A stretch of 64,000 bases of DNA from Nothophaeocryptopus gaeumannii (GCA_031771865.1 JASISA010000026.1:1178001-1242000); one strand, 5' to 3'. Shown: positions 42,020-53,514, numbered from the stretch's first letter. The notes: generated by a model from the sequence alone, not told the origin. A program made the numbers and translations.

Positions 42020-44435
42020 CTATGACTTACTCTTGCCAAAGAAGTGATGCTTCTTCTTCTCCTTCTTCTCCGGATCCTTCGGCAACTTCGTCGGTCCAGT
42101 CTGCGCATTCCCATTGGGCTGGCCATTCAGGCTCATCGCGCCCATCTGCTGTGTCGGAGGAGCGGCGGGCAGTCTTTGCGGTAGTGGAGAAGGTGTGGAT
42201 GCAGGCTGGACCTTCGGCTTCGGTTGCTCGTCTGGCTCGAACAAGTGTCGTGGGGCCTGAGGTTTGGGCATTTCCGCCGGGATGTTCAATCGTCGCTTGT
42301 CCGCGCTTAGGTCTCCAACTTGACGGATGAAGAGTTGAGGTGTGAGCATATGTGAGGTAACCAGGTAGACTTCTCTCCCAGTCTGTCGCCCAACGTTGTA
42401 GCATGCGCGGGCCTCTGAATACGTAGCTCCACCAGCCATGAACACGACAACCCTCTGCCGATTCTCAGTGCTGGCAGCTGCGGCGCGTGTCTTCGCCCAT
42501 GTCGGCTTCGCAGATCGAAGCGATGCGGCTGCTTGTTGTTGGTTCATGCCTTCGTTCATGTCTAGCGGAGGCTTAGTATAAGGGAAGATCGTGGCGTCCA
42601 GATTGTTGGTAGCATGCGCTTCGAGCATATTTTGGAGCACCGGCTCGTATCGACTGAGCGCATATTCCTCTTGGAACGTTGCGGGAGGAGGCTTCTTCGG
42701 GAAAAGCGGGGAAGGTACTGGCCTGGAGTCTTTGATGTTTCTTGTGGTCCTGGCACCAACCAACTCCATGTTGTTAATGACCTCGCTGTCTTGAGGCGGT
42801 AAATGAGCATGGTACAGCAGTTTTTGCAAGTCCGCAGGTACAAAGCCGTCACGGTAAAGGAGAAACAGCAGAAGTAGACGCAATCGGTCCGCAGGTGCCA
42901 CCCCTTCTTCGTCCAATGTTGCTATCACTTGAGCCGCTAGGCCTTTCGGCTTCTTATAGTCTTCATCTAGGCCCGTAGCCAAGATCTGTCCGAGTCAGCG
43001 CACCGTGGCCGGCTGCGTTTCACATCAAATTTTCCGACTTACCTGCTCCACTGAGGCTAGATCCGGAAGGTTGAACTTCTGAAACCGGTTCATGCTCTCC
43101 TGTGCCATACTGAGATGCAGCGCGTAGGACTCCTTCATCTCCTGGAATTGTGGCAGCCCCGCCATCATGTCTTTGATGGTATTCAAGCTGACGCCCTCTT
43201 CCTTCTTCGTAAAGTTGGGATTATCCTGCATGAACCTCTGGAAGTCTGCCATGAGCTTCTCGATGGTATCCTTCATATGCCGATGCCTGTTCTCAACCCA
43301 GATCTTGTCTTTATCCGTGATCTCAACATCCTTTGTCTGCTCATCCGGCATACCCTCATTGATGACTGTCTTGTATGTGATCTTGTCGCCTTCCTTGATA
43401 GGTAGCAGATCGAAGGCCATGGCTTGGTATGTAAACTCGTGTACGATAGGTGCGTACAGATCCATGGATCGATCAACAATGTACAAGGATCCTCGTGGTC
43501 TCGCTGTTGCTGGAGGAAACTCTTCGTGGAATTTGGCGTACAGATCTAGCTCGTCCTGCACAAACCGAGCGAGGTGCGAGCATAATATGCTCGCTTCGTG
43601 GGTGGGTGTTCTTGGGCGATAGTACCGGATCGTGGGGTATTCGCCCAAGGCTACGCAGACTCCGACGACCTGCCCTGTCTTAGCGTTTGTCGCAATCTTG
43701 TTGCTTCGGAGTCAATACCTTCTGAGCCAGATCTTCCAAATGCTGCCTAACCAGATTATTGCATGCCGGATGGTAGAGCACTGGAAAGCTCCAAGGATCG
43801 CGGAAGGTGATCAAATGCGACTCTCTCGGGTAGAACTCGACGTTGAGCACTTTGAAGAGAGCAATCTGTTCTCGGGCCACGCTTGACTTGTCTATCCGGT
43901 CTCTTAAGGCCGGGTGCAGCACTGTCCGTCATCAGTCTTGCTCTCTCTTTCTTGGTGCCTGAGACTCACAGCTGGTCCACACCAAATGCGCTCTTTTGTA
44001 TTTTCTCTTCTCAAAGTCTGCCATCACACAGTCCACAATATGTGGCTGCGGAGAAAGAAGGTATAAGGCATCGGTATCGCGGTTTGTGGGTCTTCGATCG
44101 GTGATTACTTCAATGTCTGGTCAAGTCAGACGGATGGCCTTGGTGCTGGACATTGGGCCGGCGCGTACTTGTTACGTTCTCGTTCAGTATCGTATCTTGC
44201 TCGATCACATTGTCAATCAGTTTCCGGGAGTCTTGATCGACCACCAGCACTTTCCACTAGAGATGACATGTCGTTAGGCGGCTCGCGGTGATGGAGGGGT
44301 ATATGGAACGTACGTCGCCGCGAGTGATCTGCCGGATTGTGCCCAATATTACTTGATCATATGTCAGCGAGTTTGCACCCGGCCTGTCTATTTTCCTTTC
44401 TTACTCTCGCGCTGGGCGTCTATGATCGATACCAT
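42020..44435 (-). CDS. SEC1: Exocytic SM protein Sec1
   Basis: Sec1 binds assembled plasma-membrane SNARE complexes and promotes exocytic fusion. Seven exons: 44405-44435, 44314-44351, 44169-44256, 43970-44116, 43719-43921, 43043-43669 and 42020-42985. The introns are 53, 57, 52, 52 or fewer, 49 and 57 nt; together the exons give 2100 nt, 699 aa. Family blocks follow in order: REIILGTIRQITRGD|WKVLVVD, LYLLSPQPHIVDCVMADF, RAHLVWTS, LNVEFYPRESHLITFRDPWSF, GEYPTIRYYRPRTPTHEAS, LYIVDRSMDLYAPIVHEFTYQAMA and VVVFMAGGATYSEARACY. The C-terminus ends in a Pro/Gln-rich then Lys-rich tail (KKEKKKHHFFGKSKS) usual in fungal Sec1. It is divergent from the Suv3 gene. Confidence 0.95.
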
Positions 44436-44870
44436 GGTGCTGGCCTCCACGGCGGTGCTGTTGGTGGGGGAGGGAAGCTCAAGCGGGCGGGTTGCACATC
44501 CAAGCTCTTTGTACTAATCGTTGCAAGACATGAGAAGGGAACAATTGGTATAGACGGTTCTTTGGAGTTGAACTGTAGAGGCAAGGTGAAGTGGAATGTG
44601 AGGGGAGGCCTGTCTGGTTGTTTCAACTTGTGAAGCTCCGTCGCATAGCGGAGGTCTTGGTGGTGACGATCTCTTGCTCAAACCAGCCAAGTCAGCCGCC
44701 GGGATATCCTTCAATATTGATTCAAGGGCTCTTAGAATACAACTAAACAAGCATGCTACGGAACGCAATAGTAAATTTCGGGTCCAAAGTGCTTCTCGAA
44801 CCTTTTGCTCTAGACATTCACATGTTTGGTCTACTCGTCATCAACACGACCACTTTCTTTAGCACGAGCG
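44436..44870. promoter_or_regulatory. Divergent promoter region, Sec1 / Suv3
   Basis: 435 bp separate the two start codons. It is the only upstream space for either gene. No factor site was assigned. Confidence 0.5.
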
Positions 44871-47681
44871 ATGCTTCCTCCGTCGCAGCATGGGAGCATC
44901 TGCTTAAGATGCGCCTTCCGAGCACGACTGCGCGTCCTGCAGCAACGCCGACTACAATCCACCGCATCTGATGCATATGATGGCGAACGCTCCTTTCGTA
45001 GAGTCGACGGTGATGGCGAACATTTCAGCCAGTCACGAGGTGATCGCAAGATCAGATATTTTGACGCTACCAGCGTAAAGCGCGATGGAAGGCGCCGTTT
45101 CGAGACAACCATCCCTCGATACGGAAAGATCGACCCTGAGAGTGTTATTCGCAGGGAACAACTTGCACCGAATCTAGTTCAATGGGGACTTGACTCTGGG
45201 TCAAAAGGCAGAAGGAACGAGCAGGGCTTTCGCGATGTATTGCACGAAATACTGGGCAAAGTCAAGGACGAGGTGCAGGAGGCACCCGTACTAAAGCAAA
45301 TGGCCAAAGACCAGAAAGAGATGGAAGAAGACGGGGGGGAAATGCTAGGCTTTGGAAGGCTATGGAAGTCGTTTACACAAAAGCTCTTGAACCCCGAGTA
45401 CGGCGGCGTAGGAGAGTCCTCAGTCATGCGAGAATTGAAAGAGGCGTACCAAGTGCGGGGAAAGAGTGGCCTTGAGGATAGAGTGAAATATTCCTTCTAT
45501 GGTCATGTCACAGGCTCGCGATTCACGAGTTCGGATATCAGGAATCAAAAGACGTTGGCCGACTTGCGATATCCTACGGAATGGTATCCGGCGACAAGGA
45601 GTCTGCAACGGACGATACACCTGCACGTTGGGCCTACCAATTCGGGAAAGACGTTCCAGGCCTTGCAGCGACTGGAGCAGGCAGAGACTGGGGTGTATGC
45701 CGGACCACTACGATTGCTTGCTCATGAGGTCTATACGCGAATGAATGCCAAAGGCAAGAGCTGCGTTTTGGTCACAGGCGAAGAAAGGAGGATTCCGGAC
45801 GATGTGGAACCTAGAGATGCGTATAAAATGCACTCGTGTACCGTGGAGATGGTTCCACTAAACAAGACAATAGATGTGGCTGTGATTGATGAAATTCAAA
45901 TGATTGGCAACGCCGAGAGAGGCTGGGCGTGGACGCAGGCGCTTCTCGGAGTGAAGGCAAAGGAGGTTCATCTTTGTGGAGAAGAGCGAACTGCGCCTCT
46001 CATTCAAGAGCTTTGCGCGAGTGTTGGCGAGAAGCTCGAGATTCATCGATATGAGCGACTGTCGCCTCTACAAGTATCCGAGCAATCGCTAGATGGTGAC
46101 CTGAGGAGACTGCGGAAAGGCGATTGCATTGTTTCTTTCTCCGTCATGGGCATTCACGCCCTGCGACGGCAGATTGAGAAATCCACAGGGCGGAAGGTTG
46201 CAACCGTCTATGGATCACTACCGCCCGAGACTCGTGCTCAGCAAGCCCGACTATTCAACGATCCGAACAACGACTATGATTATCTCGTCGCCTCTGACGC
46301 CGTTGGCATGGGTCTCAATCTTGCGATAAAGCGCATCATATTTGAAGCATCCTCGAAATTCAATGGTGTCCAACGGCAGACGTTGAGCATCGCGGATATC
46401 AAGCAGATCGGTGGCCGCGCAGGTCGATTCCGTACAGCTGCGCAGGTGGACCAGGCACCTGTTTCCGCACAAGACCTCGCAGCTGCCAAGGGTGAATCGG
46501 AAGCCGATCAAAAAGCAATCCAGAACGACGTGACGCCTGAGAGCGTGGGATTGGTCACCACACTCGAAAAGTTCGACTTCCCCATTGTCCGCGCTGCCAT
46601 GAGCTCTGACCCAGAGCCAATTCAAAGTGCAGGTCTCTTCCCACCAGCTGCGATACTCGAACGATTTGCCGGATATTTTCCTCCCGGCACACCCTTCTCC
46701 TACATCCTGACCCGGCTTCACGAACTGAGTCAGATGCATAAGCGCTTCCATCTCTGCGGGCTCAAAGACCAAACCTGGATTGCCGATTTGATCGAAGGAG
46801 TCCCAGGTCTCAGCGTTGTCGATCGAAACATCTTCTGCTCTTGCCCGGCAAGCAAAGCTGACAATGATATGTGGAGGAAACTTATGCCAGCGCTCGCGAA
46901 GATTGTTGCAAATCAATCCAGCGGCAACTTCGCAGACATAGAAGAGCTACCTTTAGAGGTCATGGAAGCAGAGGGGTCTGGCAGAGAGTATCTCCGAGAG
47001 CTTGAGCGGCTCCACAAAGCCATTGTCGTTTACCTTTGGCTCAGCTACAGATTTGCTGGAATCTTCAACACACGACCCATGGCCTTCCGTGCCAAACAGC
47101 TTGTGGAGGAAAAGATTGAAAAGACGTTGAGTCAGTTCTCGTTCTCGGAGGCTCAGCGCCGCAAGCTAGCTCAGCAACGTGAGAAAGAGATCCTTGCGTC
47201 TTTGATGCTCCAGAAGCAAGCAGAGCAGCAGGCATCTACCGAGCCTGCAGGCGAACCTGAGGGTGCTGTCGGAGATCCAGCGTCCATTGCCGAGGAGGAC
47301 GAGAGTGGCTTGGAAGGCGATGAAGAGACGAACGAGGATCGGATGGAGGAATTCTCAGAGGAGGATCCAGATACCAAATACGAAGAAGAGGACATTGGAT
47401 CTCAGCTCGGAGGCAAGGAGTCTAACGAACAATTTCTTCGCGATCTGCACAAGCAGACTAGCCAAATCGCCGGCGGAGACAACTTCTCGGGTGAAGAGGT
47501 GGATCTCGAGGAGCCTGGCCTTGAGCCAGAAAGCGTGGAGAGGGATGCCATGACGCCGCCTGATGAGGCTACGAAGACGGATTCTGAACAGCAGAGCCAA
47601 GAAGTTCGTAAAGAGGAGAGTGAAGGCAAAGAGGAGCACGAAGAGGACGAGAAGCCAAAGCAAGCGGCTGGCGGCATGTAA
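44871..47681 (+). CDS. SUV3: Mitochondrial ATP-dependent RNA helicase Suv3
   Basis: Suv3 is the helicase of the mitochondrial RNA degradosome, acting with the exonuclease Dss1. 936 aa, single exon from the ATG at 44871; the frame extends further left but only with a non-ATG start. The N-terminus is Arg/Ser-rich, as in a presequence. Helicase motifs: GPTNSGKT (about 252-259), VIDEIQMIG (about 337-345), YGSLPPETRAQQA, DAVGMGLNL and QIGGRAGRF. The Suv3 C-terminal domain follows (CGLKDQTWIADLI). The last about 170 residues form a very acidic, low-complexity tail (DEETNEDRMEEFSEEDPD), longer than in yeast (737 aa). Confidence 0.95.
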   Translation: MLPPSQHGSICLRCAFRARLRVLQQRRLQSTASDAYDGERSFRRVDGDGEHFSQSRGDRKIRYFDATSVKRDGRRRFETTIPRYGKIDPESVIRREQLAPNLVQWGLDSGSKGRRNEQGFRDVLHEILGKVKDEVQEAPVLKQMAKDQKEMEEDGGEMLGFGRLWKSFTQKLLNPEYGGVGESSVMRELKEAYQVRGKSGLEDRVKYSFYGHVTGSRFTSSDIRNQKTLADLRYPTEWYPATRSLQRTIHLHVGPTNSGKTFQALQRLEQAETGVYAGPLRLLAHEVYTRMNAKGKSCVLVTGEERRIPDDVEPRDAYKMHSCTVEMVPLNKTIDVAVIDEIQMIGNAERGWAWTQALLGVKAKEVHLCGEERTAPLIQELCASVGEKLEIHRYERLSPLQVSEQSLDGDLRRLRKGDCIVSFSVMGIHALRRQIEKSTGRKVATVYGSLPPETRAQQARLFNDPNNDYDYLVASDAVGMGLNLAIKRIIFEASSKFNGVQRQTLSIADIKQIGGRAGRFRTAAQVDQAPVSAQDLAAAKGESEADQKAIQNDVTPESVGLVTTLEKFDFPIVRAAMSSDPEPIQSAGLFPPAAILERFAGYFPPGTPFSYILTRLHELSQMHKRFHLCGLKDQTWIADLIEGVPGLSVVDRNIFCSCPASKADNDMWRKLMPALAKIVANQSSGNFADIEELPLEVMEAEGSGREYLRELERLHKAIVVYLWLSYRFAGIFNTRPMAFRAKQLVEEKIEKTLSQFSFSEAQRRKLAQQREKEILASLMLQKQAEQQASTEPAGEPEGAVGDPASIAEEDESGLEGDEETNEDRMEEFSEEDPDTKYEEEDIGSQLGGKESNEQFLRDLHKQTSQIAGGDNFSGEEVDLEEPGLEPESVERDAMTPPDEATKTDSEQQSQEVRKEESEGKEEHEEDEKPKQAAGGM

Positions 47682-47923
47682 GAATAGATGACTGTACATG
47701 ATCTTGTACATATCTTGTACATATGATGTAGAGTAAAGTCCAGAAACTAGGGCTGAATGTACGATATCTACCCTCCAGGGCTCTTGCCCAGCGCTGCCCT
47801 TCACATGCCGCCGTTCCCAAGACGAGCCGTGAGAGGGAACTCGACACTTGAGGTGCACTTCTCGTACATAGGCTGCTTGTCACCGACAACTTCCGGAATC
47901 AAGCTTGCACACGCCGCGGACAC

Positions 47924-48250
47924 ATGATGGCGGCTCCAGTAAGTGCTTCCAGCTACTCAATGCGTCGCAGGCCCGTTCTGATCTTCGGTGCTCAGCCACG
48001 CGCTCATAGCGCCATCCAGCGCGTGCTCGAAACGATCGAGCTGCTGGAGATGATATGACTCTCAGTAGATACGCAGAATCTACGCACTGTCCTTGTCGCT
48101 CAACGTGTCAATACGTCCTTCAAGGCGACCATCGACGGCTCCATCAAACTGCAGCAGGCATTGTGACTCAGGCCCGATCCGTCCCAAAGACCAAGCGAAC
48201 CCGGCGTGAATCATGGCAATCCAATCATATGGCCCGACCCGCCGACCATT
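47924..48250 (+). pseudogene. F-box-like gene relic with two in-frame stops
   Basis: From an ATG at 47924 the frame reads IQRVLETIELLEMI, stops at TGA 48056-48058, continues TVLVAQRVNTSFKATIDGSIKLQQAL, stops again at TGA 48164-48166, then reads LRPDPS..NPIIWPDPP. This is the same order as the F-box-like gene at 58.5-59.6 kb (VFQTIELLELVLVN, LLLSQRVNHTFNDCIDGSTTLRQKL, FEPKPP..NPFLEN). The conserved segments stay in one frame, so the copy has been disabled by point mutations rather than indels. The first stop falls where the homologue has an intron. Confidence 0.75.
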
Positions 48251-48325
48251 GAGAAGGACGTGGTACACGACATACAATACGACCACGTTACCACACTGAC
48301 TACTGTGCCCCCTAGAGCTGCAACT

Positions 48326-48559
48326 ATGCCTCCCGCCGCCAAGCGCCAGAAGAGAGGCACCACCAAGAAGCAGGAGAGCAGCAAAGAGAAGCAGAAGCCA
48401 GTCTACGATACTTGTCACAAGGCTCTCGCCATCCCTGAGTTGCTCCAAATGATTCTCATCAAGGTGGATCACTTGCCGACCCTGCTCTTGGCTGCTCAGA
48501 AGGTCAGCAAGGGTTTCCAGGTAGCGATCGCGAGCTCGAAGGAGACAAACGAAACATAG
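48326..48559 (+). pseudogene. Truncated F-box-like protein fragment
   Basis: 77 codons from the ATG at 48326: a basic N-terminus (PPAAKRQKRG), then ALAIPELLQMILIKVDHLPTLLLAAQKVSKGFQVAIASS, the F-box-like segment of the same family. The frame ends at 48559 immediately after it, without the usual 150-200 residue C-terminal part, and no continuation was found in other frames. It could be a short expressed protein, but truncation next to another broken copy makes a relic more likely. Confidence 0.65.
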
Positions 48560-49305
48560 GCTTGGCCTTGCACATGAGAAGGTTGAGTCCATCAGCAAAG
48601 CGACATGCACGAAGGGTCAGTACTTCTTGACCAAAGAACCTCCTTCAAAGCAGCCTCCAAAGCAGCACGCAATGAGGCGTGGAACGGGAATAAGATGCAG
48701 ATTGATGCTCTTCATATCCGGAACAGAATCGATCATACCGATCTGGTATGAACTACAACCAAAAGCCTCTCGGCTGAGGGTCTTGGCTATACCGTAATGG
48801 TACCGAGACAATTGTAGAAGAAAGCATCTCGGCATCTTTGGAGATATCAGATTTAAACATTCGATCGTACGAAGCTTCGGAGAGCACAATACCTCTGGGA
48901 AGAGTTGCGCTCGTAGGAGTTTAGTATGCTTACATGACGTCCAATCGGCCGACAAGCTGACGGGGCAACGGACTTATACTGAACCTCCATTCAAAGCTGA
49001 CGTGTAGCAGGAATATGAACTGTCTCGCGAGTGCTTTCAAAACACGACAATGAGAGACAAATATACGATGCTGATGTCGTGTGAGTAGGATGTGAAGTGC
49101 TAGGATGCACGTGTGCTCAAGGATTGGACCGTTTGGACCCTGTGGCCAGTGGCACGAACGATGACGAGTTCCGACCATGACGCTCGGATTCTATCGGCCA
49201 TGCCGTGTTGTCACATCTAGACATTTCGCAGACATCAACGCGGATGTCTTCTCACCTCACCCTTCCTTCCGAGACGTCAACCCGACAATCCGTATTATAG
49301 TAATC
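48560..49305. other. Intergenic, left of PEBP gene
   Basis: 746 bp, no recognisable coding frame; presumably includes the PEBP promoter. Confidence 0.45.
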
Positions 49306-50112
49306 ATGTTGTTCACAAACGCCGCCCTCAGCCTCGCCCTGGCCCTGCCATCATTGGCCATTCCACCACCAAACTTCGGCTTCCCAGAAGCCCCCAACGA
49401 TACTGCCCTCTCCATCACCTTCCACAACAACCAAACCAACAACAACACTCTCGTCGAAGAAGGTGCACTCTACGGCATCAATGTCACCCAAAATATCCCC
49501 AACCTCTCACTCAACACCACTGCCTACCGCTCTCTGGCGGACTATACGGGCAACTACACCGTCCTTATGGTCGACCCGGATGCGCCATCTCCAGACCACC
49601 CAACGAGGAGATTTATCCTGCATTGGCTGCAGACCGGCTTGAGTCAGCACGATGCCACTTCTGGCCGTAACCTGACCAACTCCACGGCTCCTGTCCTCCC
49701 TTTCATGAGACCTTCCCCACCCTTCAACTCCTCCGCCCATCGATACATCATCTACGCCTTCCAGCAAAAAGCGAACTTCACGATCCCACAGCAGTGGATG
49801 GGCTTGTCTGCCTCGAACAGGAGTAATTTCAACTTGACCAACTTTATCAACGATACTGGACTTGGTGTTCCGGCTGCGGCCAACTACTTCTACGTCTCGA
49901 ACCAAACCATGGTACCTGGTAACTTTTCCGCCGCTCCAGGTGGGCAGTACCCCGGTGGCGACGGAACTGCAGTGACTTCGGGTGATCCATACCGCCCGAC
50001 AGGAACTGCCGCGGGTAGCAGCTCCTCGAGCTCTGCGGCCGCTGCGGCGATGTTCACTGGTGTCGGCAGCCTCGTCGGAGCGGGTATCGTGGGAATGGCT
50101 GCGTTGTTGTAA
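49306..50112 (+). CDS. Secreted, GPI-anchored PEBP-family protein
   Basis: 268 aa from the ATG at 49306, chosen because it starts a signal peptide (MLFTNAALSLALALPSLAIP). The PEBP (phosphatidylethanolamine-binding protein) core has YTVLMVDPDAPSPDHPTRRF (about 84-103) followed by ILHWLQTGL and later HRYIIYAFQQ. Many N-x-S/T sites predict heavy glycosylation. The C-terminus is a Ser/Ala linker and a hydrophobic end (VGSLVGAGIVGMAALL), a GPI-anchor signal. Intracellular PEBPs regulate kinases or proteases; the role of these cell-surface fungal forms is unclear. Confidence 0.88.
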   Translation: MLFTNAALSLALALPSLAIPPPNFGFPEAPNDTALSITFHNNQTNNNTLVEEGALYGINVTQNIPNLSLNTTAYRSLADYTGNYTVLMVDPDAPSPDHPTRRFILHWLQTGLSQHDATSGRNLTNSTAPVLPFMRPSPPFNSSAHRYIIYAFQQKANFTIPQQWMGLSASNRSNFNLTNFINDTGLGVPAAANYFYVSNQTMVPGNFSAAPGGQYPGGDGTAVTSGDPYRPTGTAAGSSSSSSAAAAAMFTGVGSLVGAGIVGMAALL

Positions 50113-50215
50113 GCAAGGAAGCGAAGAAGCGAAGGGGTAAAAAGTAAAAAGGATGAGATGCTGGTCAGTTGGCCGATATGATCGTAGGATCAATTGCGAA
50201 ACGCACTTGGTCAAA

Positions 50216-51010
50216 CTAAATCTGCTCAACGCCGGAGGTCTTTTCCATCTGTCGACCTTCCCTCTTCTTCTTGATCAGAGGCTCAAGGCCTTGAAGCCAG
50301 ATGATGTAGTTCGCAGCTCGCTTAGCTTTTGTAATACCTAGGACTCGTCAGTGAATATCGTGTGCTCGCTGGGCTCAGGGGATCTTACTGCTGGAGAACG
50401 AGAGAAGCTGACCAGCGGCTTGACCAGCGAAGAAGACCCCAATGAAAGCAACGAAGAAAGCAGCAAGCGATGACTCGCCGAAGGAAACAAGTCGACAGCC
50501 ATACCTTGGCACAGTGATCAGCAAGTTCAGTCTGCAGTCAATTTGTGCGGCCGACAAACCAAAATCCCAGTGCAAGAACAAAATACTCCATCGCTTGCGT
50601 GAGTGCAAAGAATGGCATCATCAACAGTATCGATCTCGTTGACTTGTCTACCGAGCGTTGTAGTTCGTCCTCGTACTGCGCAAGGACCGAGTTCTCCATC
50701 GTTAGAGAAGAGACGATTCGTATTGCCGTCACTGCTTCTGATGCGACAGAGGCACTATTTGCGAATCTCTTGCCCATGTCGGCCTCCATCTTTGCTTCAA
50801 GTCGCATCTTTCACCATCCAGAGGCAACTATCGGTGGGATGCCGGTGAAAGCGATGACCAAACCGAGTGTCCAGGAATATGCGATGCCTAGGCCTCATGT
50901 TTGCGAGGACAGATGTAGTCCGTTTGATGTTCAGATCTGGAGCCATAGGGCTGCGTCTGCCTCAAACAATGCGGTCGCCTACATCTATCGGATTTCGGCA
51001 GCATATTGGT
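50216..51010 (-). pseudogene. ABC transporter (ABCB/MDR type) relic
   Basis: A fragment of the second transmembrane domain of a multidrug-type ABC transporter. Minus-strand blocks in order: GLGIAYSWTLGLVIAFTGIPPIVASGW, then an in-frame TGA, then MRLEAKMEADMGKRFANSASVASEAVTAIR; FFALTQAMEYFVLALGFW|YGCRLVSFGE; FFVAFIGVFFAGQAAGQLLSFSSS; ITKAKRAANYIIWLQGLEPLIKKKREG, ending at TAG 50216-50218. Two introns with normal ends can still be read (about 50501-50562 and 50321-50388). Upstream of 50890 two further stops occur. No nucleotide-binding domain is present on either side, so this cannot make a transporter. The coding signal is good, so inactivation is not ancient. Confidence 0.8.
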
Positions 51011-51990
51011 CGATTATGCAGCGGTGCGAGAGGCCAAGCATGCCATTGTCGTGGAAGGGGCAGTCGCGGTTGGTCATGTCGGACGCCGGAACCCAAGGAA
51101 GGGAAGGAACGCGTGTCTCACCGACCTCAGACCACCACCAGCTCCGTGCAGTTTAGTTCAAGTCCTGTCTCAGCCAATCGACGTCTGAGCATCTGAGAGA
51201 GTTTCGCACCTCGCACTTCTCGGGATGCATCCTTTGCTCCTACATCACTTTGGTCTTTATTCACCACTTCACCTCTACTCTCCGTCTTCCGGCATGGCAC
51301 ACGAACCGAGCAGCGATGATGCAAGCAGCCCCAGACAGCGACGAGGGAGGGATGACTGTTGGGGGGTTGCGTAATCTTGCTGTTCGTGCGAGAGGAGGCA
51401 AGTCGAGACAATAGCGGTCGCTCAGAAGACATCTGTCGTTGATCCTCGATCGATGAGTGAGATGCCGTTTCGTTCTGAGAACCGAAGAGAAGCAAAACGG
51501 GGTCGGTCGGTGGTCGGTCTGTCTCGACTTCTGCTGCCTAATTAGCCTTCACTCCTTCCCTGTCTGATCTCGCCAAGCCTCAAACAAGCAGTCCGATCTC
51601 AGGGAAGGCGCAAGGTCTCCATGAACTCTATTGGACCTCACCTCAACGCCTCCCAAGAATTGGAAACACCATCACTGTTGTGAAATCACAAACACTGTGA
51701 CAACGATTTCCTTTTGTAACTGTCTTTGATCATTTTCATACGCCTAAGCCACGCAGTGCTAATGCCCAATGCCGTAATGTTCGTTCATCATGCCATGCTG
51801 TGAATCGCATCGCCCTGTTCGCGATTTATAGACTGAGCGAGGTCCTGATCTGTATCCCTCGCCCCTTTCTTCTGTGACCGTCTCTGTGTTATGTGCAAAC
51901 TCCATCTAGGAGCCACATCCGAATGAAAGTCCTGCGCCGATTGTTACAAGATGCTGCACACGATGCGGCAGTCGAAACACTGTCGAAGTT
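51011..51990. other. Intergenic, ABC relic / aspartic protease
   Basis: 980 bp without a recognised gene, repeat or RNA. The right end is the 3' flank of the protease. Confidence 0.45.
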
Positions 51991-53514
51991 CTAAATCTTC
52001 TCCCCCACGCCGAATCTCAGATTTTCGCCACCATCGAAGACGGCGAAGAACTGCTTGAGGAAAACGTCGCCGATGATCTGCATTCCGCTTGGACCCTCTG
52101 CAAGACCAGCCATGCACATGCCGTCGAGCGAGGAGCCGTCGTCGGCGGCGTCGGGAGTGCCGGTGAGGTCTGCATAGAACATGTCCTTCCCCTTGATGGT
52201 TGCCATGTAGCCGTTCTCGCCGATTTGAAGGCTCAACGATGGCAAGGTGCCCTTGCATGGGACGATCTGAGAGCCTTGGTAGGATTTGACGCCCTTGACT
52301 CCGGAGTAGTACTCCGTGACGATATCGGAGTCCAGGTACAGGAGCGAAGTGCCGGTGTCAGCGATGGCAGGGCTGCAGGTCTTGCACTTGACTGCACGGG
52401 TGCCGTTGGAGCCGCCGATATTGAAGGTAGGAACTTGAATGGCCCAGAATCCATCAGAGTTGTCGACAGATGTGTAATGGATATCGCCGTTGTACTTGGA
52501 CTTGTCGATCAAGCCGAATTCGTACGTACCCTTGCCCATGTTGCCTTCAAGGTCGGCCGTGAAGAGAGGCGAGGTAAGGTCGTCTTTCACATTCTCAAAG
52601 AAAGTCTTCTGTCGTTGAGGCTGGACAGTGTTGATGACACTGAAGGCAAGACCCAGGAGACCATCGCTGTTCTCGTCGGTGGAGAAGGCTGCTGAGATCT
52701 GGTTGGCAAGCTCAACGCATTGCTTCTTGACGGTTGACCCGCCGACGTCGACAGTGTCATAGCCGACGATTCCGCTAGCGCCACTGCCATCGCCGTACTT
52801 GATCTGCCAGGTAGCGCCGTCCAGCTCACTCCAGCTGGAACTCTTGTTGGGGTTGAAAGCAGTGTGCTGAGAGATCTCGGATTGAGACAGCTCAGTGCTG
52901 AAGACCCAGCTAGTGAAGGTCAGTGGAAGTTGTTACATCAAAGGAGGCTGAACCTACAGATCAGCTGAGCCGGTGTCGAAATTCAGGTTAAGCAGCTGGC
53001 CACCGACATGGACGGGAGACAGATACTCAATGTCGTTTTCTTCCGGCGTTGCCGTCACCTCGCCATCCTCAGAGCCAGCGGTGGACGAGGCGGCTGGAGT
53101 GCTGGTGCTGGAGCAGTTGCCGCCTGCAACTGGGCTGTAGCCGGAAGGAGATGGACCATAACCGGAGGAAGATGGAGCTCCAGTCACCGCCGCTGGAGTG
53201 ATGGTCAAAGTAGTGAAGGTGACTGAAGCCTCGGTGGCGGCGGACGCACTGGTAGAGAGTGGCGCTGGTAGCTCAATGAAGCTGGCCTGCTCTGACGAGA
53301 CATCGTAAGAGGATCCATCGCCGTGGACGACGATGATGTCCCATTCATACTTCTTGTAAGTGCGCTTGACTTCATCGATAGGATTGGCGGGCTGAGTGCG
53401 GCCGCGAGCTGGAGCCTTGAAGCTGCGCTTCTGGAGCGGCTTGTGGGGGGCTGGTGCAGCGAGTGAGAGGGCGGCCAGGCTGGCGGCGAGCGCCAATGGT
53501 AGTACCCGAGTCAT
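51991..53514 (-). CDS. Secreted pepsin-type aspartic protease
   Basis: An endopeptidase of family A1 (aspergillopepsin-like). Two exons, 52958-53514 and 51991-52909, with a 48-nt intron, encode 491 aa. A signal peptide (TRVLPLALAASLAALSLAAPA) is followed by a basic propeptide and an unusually long Ser/Thr/Pro-rich insert (about 85-160) before the mature domain. The first catalytic Asp is in FDTGSADL|WVFS, at the intron; the second in IADTGTSLLYLD. The flap is YGDGSGASG. The C-terminal IIGDVFLKQFFAVFD is the family end. Both catalytic motifs are intact. Confidence 0.93.
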
